Source: an uncultured Bacteroidales bacterium (GTDB lineage: Bacteria > Bacteroidota > Bacteroidia > Bacteroidales > P3). From it: a DNA stretch of 6,241 nucleotides. Shown here in pieces: positions 1 through 4,901 of the stretch. Each line of letters opens with the position of its first letter. The first letter of the stretch is position 1. The position numbers were made by a program, and so were the translations under genes. The stretch is taken from NCBI GenBank assembly GCA_905236405.1, contig CAJOQB010000101.1, positions 1 through 6,241 on the forward strand, in the 5' to 3' direction. A model generated the notes under the pieces. That model had not been told where the DNA came from, did no database searches, and saw only the letters and a list, made by a program, of their open reading frames with translations.

Positions 1-1
1 C

Positions 2-511
2 GGCGGCGAGAACGTCTACGCCCAAGCGGCCCCCGGGGCCTACCTGCCGTTGGGCGCCCACAGCGTGCTCGAAGGCTATGTCGGACTCGGCGCCGGCGCG
101 GCATGGCGAAAGCCCACCTGGTCGTCCTCCGACACTGCAGCGGCCTACGCCACCCACTACGGCTACAACGGACGTTTCCTGCTGCCCTTCGTGCAGGCCA
201 ACATCGGGTGGCACGACCTCACGGCGGCCCACATCGACCTCGCACTCGGGCTGAAGACGGGCGCCTACTGCCCCGACTTCCTCTACCGCCGCTACGACCC
301 CGACGGCACCCCCCTGCCCGACCACGACGTCCACTACAACACCCCCAACCTCCTCTTCGAGCCGCAGCTGCAGTTCCGCATCGGCTCCGAAAGGGTGAAA
401 TACTGCTTCCGCGTCAGCGTCTCGGTGATGAGCGACATGGACAACGAGAGCGGCGACCACTTCACCACCGACCTCCTGACCATCAGCAATGGATTGACCT
501 TCTCCTTCTAA
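2..511 (+). CDS. C-terminal part of an outer-membrane beta-barrel protein (5' end outside window)
   Basis: The frame is open from base 2 and ends at TAA 509-511, giving 169 visible residues, so the true start lies left of the window. The TTG at 50 is only an internal Leu codon. Seen: alternating small/aromatic stretches typical of transmembrane beta-strands (LEGYVGLGAGAAW, FLLPFVQANIGWH, IDLALGLKTGAYC, LLFEPQLQFRIG, YCFRVSVSVM), separated by polar loops. The last strand is LLTISNGLTFSF. A terminal Phe after an alternating final strand is the usual recognition signal for the BAM assembly machinery. It probably sits in the outer membrane, but the ligand or function cannot be told. Base composition is very GC-rich (about 70% in one 60-base line). 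It is immediately followed by a terminator and converges on the HU-like gene. Family-level call only; it could be a porin-like or a structural barrel. Confidence 0.7.
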   Translation, partial: GGENVYAQAAPGAYLPLGAHSVLEGYVGLGAGAAWRKPTWSSSDTAAAYATHYGYNGRFLLPFVQANIGWHDLTAAHIDLALGLKTGAYCPDFLYRRYDPDGTPLPDHDVHYNTPNLLFEPQLQFRIGSERVKYCFRVSVSVMSDMDNESGDHFTTDLLTISNGLTFSF

Positions 512-513
512 AC

Positions 514-550
514 AAAAAAAAGACGGGATGCCCTTTCGCACCCCGTCTTT
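514..550. terminator. Bidirectional intrinsic terminator
   Basis: Bases 519-527 (AAAGACGGG) pair perfectly with 542-550 (CCCGTCTTT). After one A/C mismatch, 529-531 (TGC) pair with 538-540 (GCA), leaving a six-base loop. Read on the minus strand, the stem runs into eight T's (complement of 514-521), a strong U-tract that would end the HU-like gene transcript. Read on the plus strand, the tail is TCTTTCGTTTC, weaker but usable for the barrel gene. It lies in the 43-base gap between two convergent stop codons, which is where a shared terminator is expected. Confidence 0.85.
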
Positions 551-554
551 CGTT

Positions 555-791
555 TCAGCCGGTTTGGAATCGTTTAGCCGTCCATGCCGTTGTCGCCGCC
601 GTTGCCTCGGCGATGGCTGCGATGACGGCCTGCACCTCGTAGCTCTTGAAACCGGTGCGAGCCTGGATACGGCTGGCGAGATTGTCGTTTGTGAGGTCGT
701 TACTGATTACTGCCTCAGCATAGAAGCTGTGAGTGCTTTTCATGTTGCTTGTGGGTATGAACTCCCTGCAACGCCATTTCGTTTTTGCCAT
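555..791 (-). CDS. Small protein with HU/IHF-like helical hairpin, apparently short
   Basis: 78 residues, ATG at 791, stop TGA at 555-557. I do not recognise a named gene. Residues 34-62 (TNDNLASRIQARTGFK, then SYEVQAVIAAIAE) follow the pattern of the N-terminal two-helix hairpin of HU/IHF proteins, with the Thr-Gly-Phe turn and the alternating hydrophobic second helix. A FYAEAV strand at 23-28 precedes it, as in the larger Bacteroidales HU-like proteins. After residue 62 the sequence becomes low-complexity (ATAATTAWTAKR) and the DNA-contacting beta-arms are absent. It is therefore either a natural short form or a truncated one. Met17 is an alternative start, and no convincing ribosome-binding site is seen before either start, which is common in this phylum. 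A 23-bp-period palindrome array lies 44 bases upstream and may control it. Function is inferred from fold pattern only. Confidence 0.5.
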   Translation of the reverse strand: MAKTKWRCREFIPTSNMKSTHSFYAEAVISNDLTNDNLASRIQARTGFKSYEVQAVIAAIAEATAATTAWTAKRFQTG

Positions 792-834
792 AATACTTGT
801 TGTTTAATGGTGAAAAAATGATTAATTATTACTC

Positions 835-931
835 TCTCAAAAAAGGTTAACCTTTTTACATAAGAAAAGTTAACTTTTTTACCCCAAAAAGGTTAACCTT
901 TTTTACCAAGAATAGTTAACCTTTTTTGAGA
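835..931. repeat. Four GTTAAC-centred palindromes with exact 23-bp period
   Basis: Palindrome centres fall at 848.5, 871.5, 894.5 and 917.5, exactly 23 bp apart. Units 1 and 3 contain the perfect 18-bp palindrome AAAAAGGTTAACCTTTTT (840-857 and 886-903). Unit 2 (865-878) is AAAAGTTAACTTTT. Unit 4 keeps GTTAACCTTTTTT with a degenerate left arm. The outer ends are exact inverted copies: TCTCAAAAAAGGTTAAC at 835-851 mirrors 915-931, so the array is symmetric about base 883. Dyad units at a fixed period suggest binding of several dimers of one protein, either as an operator or as iterons. Each unit could also fold as a weak 7-bp RNA hairpin with a UUAA loop. Its position upstream of the HU-like gene favours control of that gene (inference). 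Confidence 0.85.
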
Positions 932-1032
932 AACAATTCAGACGATTTATTATAAATAATCATAACATCTTATTTTCCAAAACAGTATCCGTTCCTTTTC
1001 CACTCGGTCGTCCATCCTGACAAGACATATCC

Positions 1033-1092
1033 CTGCCGTGGCGTTCCGACAGGCACAAAGCACGGCAGCCGCCACCCGTCGAGGGTGCGGCA
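1033..1092. repeat. Two adjacent GC-rich inverted repeats
   Basis: CTGCCGTG (1033-1040) and CACGGCAG (1061-1068) are perfect 8-bp inverted arms around a 20-base loop. Immediately after, CACCC (1073-1077) and GGGTG (1083-1087) form a hairpin over GTCGA that extends through a bulge with the flanking GCCGC/CGGC bases. No T-run follows on either strand, so a standard terminator is not supported. They could be part of a transcript end for the toxin gene, a protein site or a remnant; I cannot decide. Confidence 0.4.
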
Positions 1093-1213
1093 GAAGAAAG
1101 AAAATAAACGGAGAAAGGTGGCCTAACGCATTGGTTTAGACCGCAATATGGTTAGTTGGGGTGATTACCAGCAAGTTATGAGTGTCCATATTTGTTCGGT
1201 TAGGGTGGGAAAA

Positions 1214-1480
1214 CTACTTGGAATAGTGGTACCGCAAGGAAAAGACATACACATAGATAAAGCCACTGCTGACAGAGTACACCAGACGGTGCTCGTCAGT
1301 AATGCGTCGGCTCCACTTCCCGTTGGTGCCTTTCAACGGTTCAGGCTTGCCTATTCCTGTAAAGGGATGCTTCAAGATGTCGGCCAACAGTGCACTGATG
1401 CGGTTGATGACACGCTTGTTGCCAATTTGTTTCCAATAGGCAAGGTCTTCCTCGGCCCTTGGGAGAATCATTATTTCCAT
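1214..1480 (-). CDS. yoeB: YoeB/Txe-family mRNA endoribonuclease toxin
   Basis: 88 residues, close to the usual 84-90 for YoeB. It is a RelE-superfamily toxin that cuts mRNA at the ribosomal A site and stops translation when freed from its antitoxin. Diagnostic sequence: EEDLAYW near the N-terminus, then GIGKPEPLK (42-50), WSRRITDEHRLVY (56-68) and RYHY (83-86). By alignment with E. coli YoeB, the catalytic residues Glu46, Arg65 and His83 correspond to Glu47, Arg65 and His85 here, so the active site looks intact. Met1 is chosen over Met4 because GGAGG lies four bases before it and the length to EEDLAYW matches the family. The gene overlaps the antitoxin end by 10 bases, a typical translationally coupled arrangement. 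Transcription should come from the antitoxin promoter, repressed by the antitoxin-toxin complex. Confidence 0.93.
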   Translation of the reverse strand: MEIMILPRAEEDLAYWKQIGNKRVINRISALLADILKHPFTGIGKPEPLKGTNGKWSRRITDEHRLVYSVSSGFIYVYVFSLRYHYSK

Positions 1481-1710
1481 AAATCCTCCAGTTTAACGAC
1501 ACGGCCCTTGCCGTTTTTGATGTCTTCGTCGCCTTGGCGAAGTATCTCGACCATTGCCGGCGAGGACATGACGTACTCGGTCTCGTCCATGGCCCGCTTT
1601 TGGGTAGCCAGTTTTTTGATGGCTATCAAGGCTTTCCTCATCAGGCTCTCGTCTTCGGCGATGACGCTTAATTCGCGGAACAACTCTGCATTCAATTCCA
1701 TTGAAGTCAT
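1471..1710 (-). CDS. Antitoxin of the YoeB module
   Basis: 79 residues, ATG at 1710, stop TAA at 1471-1473 overlapping the toxin start. Inferred role: it binds and neutralises the toxin and represses the shared promoter. The C-terminal part (SSPAMVEILRQGDEDIKNGK, 49-68) resembles the toxin-wrapping segment of YefM/RelB-type antitoxins (Ser-Pro, then a helix rich in acidic residues). The N-terminal half (MELNAELFRELSVIAED, then LMRKALIAIKKLATQK) is helical, with a basic second helix. It does not show the standard YefM/Phd start, so I do not use the symbol yefM. AAAAGG lies about nine bases upstream of the start; Met4 is an alternative. An inverted repeat 38 bases upstream is a candidate operator. 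Identity rests mainly on the neighbouring toxin and the C-terminal motif. Confidence 0.85.
   Translation of the reverse strand: MTSMELNAELFRELSVIAEDESLMRKALIAIKKLATQKRAMDETEYVMSSPAMVEILRQGDEDIKNGKGRVVKLEDLWK
1485..1489 (-). promoter_or_regulatory. Shine-Dalgarno GGAGG for the toxin gene
   Basis: The minus strand reads GGAGG, then ATTT, then ATG (1480). This is a strong site in a phylum where such sites are often absent. It lies inside the last codons of the antitoxin, which fits translational coupling, and it decides for Met1 over Met4 of the toxin. Confidence 0.75.
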
Positions 1711-1747
1711 AATTCTACCTTTTATACATTTCTGTTTTCATAACGAA

Positions 1748-1781
1748 AAGCGTCGAATATTATTGCACTCGTTCGACGCTT
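1748..1781. promoter_or_regulatory. Inverted repeat upstream of the antitoxin, possible operator
   Basis: AAGCGTCGAA (1748-1757) and TTCGACGCTT (1772-1781) are perfect 10-bp inverted arms separated by 14 bases. The site lies 38 bases before the antitoxin start and just beyond the dipeptidase terminator. Toxin-antitoxin operons are usually autoregulated through dyads near the promoter, so an operator is plausible. Without a T-run next to it, a second terminator is less likely. I did not find a convincing -7/-33 pair here. Confidence 0.4.
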
Positions 1782-1789
1782 CGCCCCAC

Positions 1790-1826
1790 AAAAAACAACC
1801 CGCAGGCTGTGAAGCACCGCGGGCTG
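1790..1826 (-). terminator. Intrinsic terminator of the C69 dipeptidase gene
   Basis: On the minus strand, bases 1826-1817 pair with 1805-1796 in a 10-bp stem (core CCCGC/GCGGG, with two G-U pairs) around an 11-base loop. Six T's follow directly (complement of 1795-1790). It begins about 30 bases past the dipeptidase stop codon and separates that gene from the toxin-antitoxin operon reading in the same direction. Confidence 0.88.
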
Positions 1827-1856
1827 CAAGAAAATCATTGTATGAAAAAAAATGTT

Positions 1857-3608
1857 TTATTTCTCGATGATGATGTCGCCGTGGTCCTTGACGATGGCAC
1901 GGTAGAAGCTCTCGGGGTACTGGGGCTGGCTGGGCGGCACGGCCATGTTGTACTCGGAGCGTTTGAACTTGCCGTTCTCCTCCTTCTTGATGTTGCCGTC
2001 GATGTACTTGACGAGGAGGTACTGGTCGAGCTGGTTCCAGCGGTTCATCATCTGGTTGGCGCGTCCGTTGCTGAAGCTGTTGAGCTTGTCGGTAAGGGCG
2101 GGGTCGGTGAGGTTCTTGACGCTCTGGTCGTTGACGGCCACCTGGTTGATGAACGATGTCTCGAGCTCGCGCTGCACCTTCTGCAGGTCGACAATCATGT
2201 CTTTGTAGCGGCTGTAGACGAAGTTGGTGACGCGGTTGAAGAGCCAGAAGGCCGACGTGGGGCTGTAGGTCAGCATGTCGCCGTTGCCCTCGCGGAAGCA
2301 CTCGGGAATCTCGGTGATGCCGCAATACATGGGGCAGTAGACGGTGCTGTAGGTGTCGTCGACGCCGAACCAGATGATGCCGCCCACCTTGTTGGGCAGC
2401 CAGCTGCGGCATTGGGCCACGAAGGAGAAGCCCGTCTGCTGGGTGCTGGTGGCGCGTTCGTGGATGTAGTTCTTGCCGTCAATGCTGAAGCCCATGGGAC
2501 GCCAGCGGTAGGGGCAGGCGAAGGGGCCGGCGCCCACATCCTGGGACATGTCCATGGGGGTGCCCTCGTAGTGGTCGCGCATCAGGTCCATGACCTCCTG
2601 CAGGCTCAGCTTGTGGTCGGGCTTGACCCAAAGGGGCATGCGGTTGTCGTTGTTCCAGCCCATGGCGTAGTCCTCGTACTGCTCCATGCTCTTGTTGACA
2701 CGACGGAACATGGCGTAGACTCGGGCGTCGCAGGCACGGACGCCGCTGAAGGTGAGGGGTGCGTAGGTGTCGGCGAAGGAGAAGTCGGCGTCCTTGCCGT
2801 CGTACCAGCCTTTCATGCGGGCAAAGGCGACGACGTCATGCGAGTAGACGCACTCCACTTCGGGGTCGAAGATATGGCTCATGTTCTTGCTGCTGATGGC
2901 TTTCCACGACCCTTTCACCTCTTGGGGAAAGGTGGTGATGCGGGCCTGGTTGGCGTGGCCGCAGACGTAGCCGTCGGGGATGCGGCGGGCCACCCACACG
3001 GCGCCCTCCTTGAATCCCTTGTAGGCTTTCTTCAGGACAGGTTTGCCCTTGACGGTGTCGTATTCACCCACGCCCTTGCCGATGAGGTCCATGACCCACA
3101 CCTCGTTGGGGTCGCAGATGGAGAACGACTCGCCCTCGCTGCAGTAGCCGTAGGTGTCGCACAGCTCGGCCATGACCTTGATGGCCTCGCGGGCGTTCTT
3201 GGCACGCTGGAGGGTGACATAGATGAGGCTGCCGTAGTCGATGCCCTTCACAGGCTTGTTCCAGCACTCCTCGCGACCGCCGTAGGTGGTCTCGCCGATG
3301 GCCAGCTGGCATTCGTTCATGTTGCCCACCACGCTGTAGGTGTGAGCCACCTGGGGAATCTTGAACAGCGGCTTGCCGGTGTCCCACTCGACCAGCATGA
3401 ACATCGTGCCGGCGGGATAGTCGGCGGCTTTGCGGTAATAGAGCTCGCCGTACAGCGTGTGCGAGTCGGCGGCATAGGTGATCATCGTCGAGCCGTCAGC
3501 GGTGGCTCCTTTGGTGAAGAGGAAGTTGGTGCAGGCGCTGCCCACGCTGGCGGTCAGCAGTCCGAGGCACAGCACTCCCGTTGCAATAACACTTTTAATT
3601 CTATTCAT
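1857..3608 (-). CDS. Secreted C69-family dipeptidase
   Basis: 583 residues from ATG 3608. The frame extends 26 codons further upstream, but the start at 3608 puts a clean signal peptide at residues 1-25 (MNRIK, then VIATGVLCLGLLTA, ending VGSA), and the upstream codons overlap the predicted transcription start. Peptidase family C69 (PF03577, PepD-like) uses an N-terminal Cys nucleophile. Here Cys26 follows the cleavage site directly and begins CTNFLFTKGATADGS, the family signature, so signal cleavage would itself expose the active Cys. The position -3 is Gly, a poor lipobox, so a lipoprotein is less likely. It is expected to act in the periplasm or outside the cell, cutting dipeptides from peptides used as nitrogen or carbon source. 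Length is within the range for Bacteroidales members. It has its own promoter and terminator, so it is probably transcribed alone. Confidence 0.92.
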   Translation of the reverse strand: MNRIKSVIATGVLCLGLLTASVGSACTNFLFTKGATADGSTMITYAADSHTLYGELYYRKAADYPAGTMFMLVEWDTGKPLFKIPQVAHTYSVVGNMNECQLAIGETTYGGREECWNKPVKGIDYGSLIYVTLQRAKNAREAIKVMAELCDTYGYCSEGESFSICDPNEVWVMDLIGKGVGEYDTVKGKPVLKKAYKGFKEGAVWVARRIPDGYVCGHANQARITTFPQEVKGSWKAISSKNMSHIFDPEVECVYSHDVVAFARMKGWYDGKDADFSFADTYAPLTFSGVRACDARVYAMFRRVNKSMEQYEDYAMGWNNDNRMPLWVKPDHKLSLQEVMDLMRDHYEGTPMDMSQDVGAGPFACPYRWRPMGFSIDGKNYIHERATSTQQTGFSFVAQCRSWLPNKVGGIIWFGVDDTYSTVYCPMYCGITEIPECFREGNGDMLTYSPTSAFWLFNRVTNFVYSRYKDMIVDLQKVQRELETSFINQVAVNDQSVKNLTDPALTDKLNSFSNGRANQMMNRWNQLDQYLLVKYIDGNIKKEENGKFKRSEYNMAVPPSQPQYPESFYRAIVKDHGDIIIEK

Positions 3609-3641
3609 GGTTATATGATTAATATTAAACAATCTACATTC

Positions 3642-3659
3642 CCTCTCCCTTGGGAAAGG
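3642..3659 (-). promoter_or_regulatory. Hairpin at the 5' end of the dipeptidase mRNA
   Basis: On the minus strand CCTTTCC (3659-3653) pairs with GGAGAGG (3648-3642) around a CAAG loop, with one T-G pair. The predicted transcription start is near 3658, so the stem would sit at the very 5' end of the message, where it could protect against decay. The 5' leader would be about 50 bases long. Structure and role are inferred. Confidence 0.4.
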
Positions 3660-3664
3660 AATTG

Positions 3665-3698
3665 CAAAGATACAACTTTTTTCCAACTATGCAACAAA
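3665..3698 (-). promoter_or_regulatory. Bacteroidales-type sigma promoter for the dipeptidase
   Basis: The minus strand reads TATCTTTG at 3672-3665, an exact match to the Bacteroidales -7 element TAnnTTTG. GTTG at 3695-3692 lies 19 bases upstream, with TTTG overlapping just before it (3698-3695), fitting the -33 element. The site sits between the regulator stop (3714) and the dipeptidase start (3608), so the dipeptidase can be expressed independently of the upstream operon. No operator dyad is obvious around it. Confidence 0.8.
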
Positions 3699-3713
3699 TA
3701 AATGTGCCGACGG

Positions 3714-4859
3714 TTACTCCTCCGTCTGTTGGCTGCGGTATTGGTTGGGGGTGACGCCCTTCTGGCTGTAGAAGGCTTTGTAGAAGGTGGTGCGCGAGCC
3801 GAAGCCGCTGCGCGACGAGATGATGTCGAGACTGTAGTTGGGCTTCTCCCGCATCAGCCGCACGGCGTAGTCGACACGCAGGGTCTCGATGTACTTGTTG
3901 AAGTTGGTGTCGCGACTGCTGAAATAGCGACTCAGGTAGGTGCGGTTGGTCTGCAGCTTGGTCGCCAGATGCTGGATGGTCAGGTCGCTCTGGAGATAGA
4001 AGTCCTCGCGCCGCTCCAACTTGGCAAGCGACTCCTCGATACGCCTGAACAACGCCTGCTCGGTATCGTTCTGCTCCTCCACCGGCTCCTCCGGCTCCGC
4101 CACCGGCTCAGGTTCGGGTGTCTCCACGACAGGCTCGGGTTCAGGTTCTGGCTCGGGCTCAGGTTCTGGCTCGGGCAGCTCGCTGACAACGCTGTAGACA
4201 TCGAAATAGGAACGCTTGTCGTTGAAATAAGCAAAGAGCAAAAAGCCCGGGATGTAGACGAAGACGTCGAGACTGACGGTGACCGATATGCCCGGCGATA
4301 TGATGTTGCGTACACACCACAGCATGATGGCTCCCATGATGACAACGCTCCACACTTTAAGCCAGCTGAGGTCGGAGCTCTCGGTGTTGGAGAGGAACTC
4401 CTTCAGCCGAAGGTTGTACTCGTTGACGTGCCGCACCATCATCCGTGCCCACAAGGCGGCAATCACCGCCACAGCCACCAAGAACACCACGTCGACAGCG
4501 AACGGTATGGAGGGTATATTATAACAAATAGAATAGAGCACTATCGGTATGCTGACGTAGTAGGGGAACAACCTGTCCTTCCGTTGCCGCACATGGGCCA
4601 CATGGGTGGTAGCCAGCATCACCACCGGCATTCCCAGGTTGTTGAGCACATCGCGGAACATGCACCACGACGGGTCGAGCCATAGCGGCTCCAATGAGGG
4701 CAGGTAGAAGAGATAGAGCGACCCCCAGTAGAAGAGCACCAACTCGTACCAACTGTAGGGCGACTTGAAGTTGTGCCTGATGATAAGCAACATCAAACAA
4801 GTGTAGAAGAACGAGACGATCAGTCCTGTGTAGAGATATAGGAATTCGGAATGGCTCAT
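3714..4859 (-). CDS. Membrane-anchored AraC-family transcription regulator
   Basis: 381 residues. The N-terminal half (1-212) is an array of about seven hydrophobic segments, roughly 5-27, 38-55, 73-90, 98-116, 119-141, 168-186 and 193-212. A cytoplasmic linker rich in Pro and Glu follows (227-262). Residues 285-378 are an AraC/XylS DNA-binding domain (PF12833). Its first helix-turn-helix is around LTIQHLATKLQTNRTYLSRY (293-312), and the second lies in 344-375 with GFGSRTTFYKAF and GVTPNQYR. It probably senses a membrane or outside signal and binds DNA from the membrane. It starts 42 bases after mnmA in the same direction, so it may be co-transcribed. The dipeptidase promoter is next downstream and could be a target. 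The signal is unknown, and the membrane half matches no domain I can name. Confidence 0.88.
   Translation of the reverse strand: MSHSEFLYLYTGLIVSFFYTCLMLLIIRHNFKSPYSWYELVLFYWGSLYLFYLPSLEPLWLDPSWCMFRDVLNNLGMPVVMLATTHVAHVRQRKDRLFPYYVSIPIVLYSICYNIPSIPFAVDVVFLVAVAVIAALWARMMVRHVNEYNLRLKEFLSNTESSDLSWLKVWSVVIMGAIMLWCVRNIISPGISVTVSLDVFVYIPGFLLFAYFNDKRSYFDVYSVVSELPEPEPEPEPEPEPEPVVETPEPEPVAEPEEPVEEQNDTEQALFRRIEESLAKLERREDFYLQSDLTIQHLATKLQTNRTYLSRYFSSRDTNFNKYIETLRVDYAVRLMREKPNYSLDIISSRSGFGSRTTFYKAFYSQKGVTPNQYRSQQTEE
4141..4176. repeat. Tandem 18-bp repeat encoding the Pro-Glu linker
   Basis: TCAGGTTCTGGCTCGGGC occurs twice in tandem without mismatch (4141-4158, 4159-4176), with degenerate copies continuing to the left. 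On the minus strand each copy encodes three Pro-Glu dipeptides, making the PEPEP tract at residues 229-243 of the AraC regulator. Because 18 is a multiple of three, copy-number change would alter linker length without breaking the frame. Confidence 0.85.
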
Positions 4860-4901
4860 ACTTTGTGCTTGTTTGTGTTCTTGTATGTTATTCTAAAAGC
4901 A

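Larger units (their letters stand above)
792..1213. other. Intergenic region, AT-rich, no gene seen
   Basis: About 420 bases between the start of the HU-like gene and the stop of the toxin gene. It holds the palindrome array (835-931), an AT-rich stretch to about 980, and two GC-rich inverted repeats (1033-1092). Bases 1093-1213 contain two similar GGTTAG-rich stretches (near 1150 and 1198) and an imperfect inverted pair (AATATGG 1144-1150, CCATATT 1188-1194). I see no tRNA, no credible coding frame and no clear U-tract terminator after the toxin. The plus-strand frame opening at 1148 runs antisense across both toxin-antitoxin genes and is not a gene. Confidence 0.6.

Noticed and set aside
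103..642. Plus-strand frame overlapping the barrel gene and running through the terminator
   Set aside because: It is rich in Arg, Pro and His from frame-shifted GC-rich codons, and it crosses a strong terminator.
840..903. Series of intrinsic terminators
   Set aside because: Each hairpin would have only two G-C pairs and five A-T pairs with a four-base loop, which is weak. The exact 23-bp spacing is better explained by protein binding.
839..927. CRISPR array
   Set aside because: The units are self-palindromic with only about five bases between them. There are no unique spacers of normal length and no cas genes in the window.
1140..1213. Possible tRNA or tRNA fragment
   Set aside because: No acceptor-stem pairing, no TTC-containing T-arm and no anticodon arm could be assembled on either strand.
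1148..1870. 240-codon plus-strand frame across the toxin-antitoxin region
   Set aside because: It lies antisense to two recognisable genes with correct overlap and ribosome-binding site, and its own sequence has no family pattern.
3537..3545. Dipeptidase as a lipoprotein anchored at Cys26
   Set aside because: The residues before Cys26 are Gly-Ser-Ala, lacking the Leu/Val/Ile at -3. Cys26 aligns with the catalytic nucleophile of family C69.
3675..3686. Upstream ATG of the dipeptidase frame as the true start
   Set aside because: It lies upstream of the predicted transcription start and would put 26 charged residues before the signal peptide.
1809..3701. Very long plus-strand frame opposite the dipeptidase gene
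   Set aside because: Its translation is repetitive in Val, Ala, Gly and His, as expected from the complement of a GC-rich gene. The minus-strand frame has a signal peptide and family motifs.
3702..4685. Long plus-strand frame opposite the AraC regulator
   Set aside because: It is an antisense shadow with biased composition. The minus strand encodes clear transmembrane segments and a helix-turn-helix domain.
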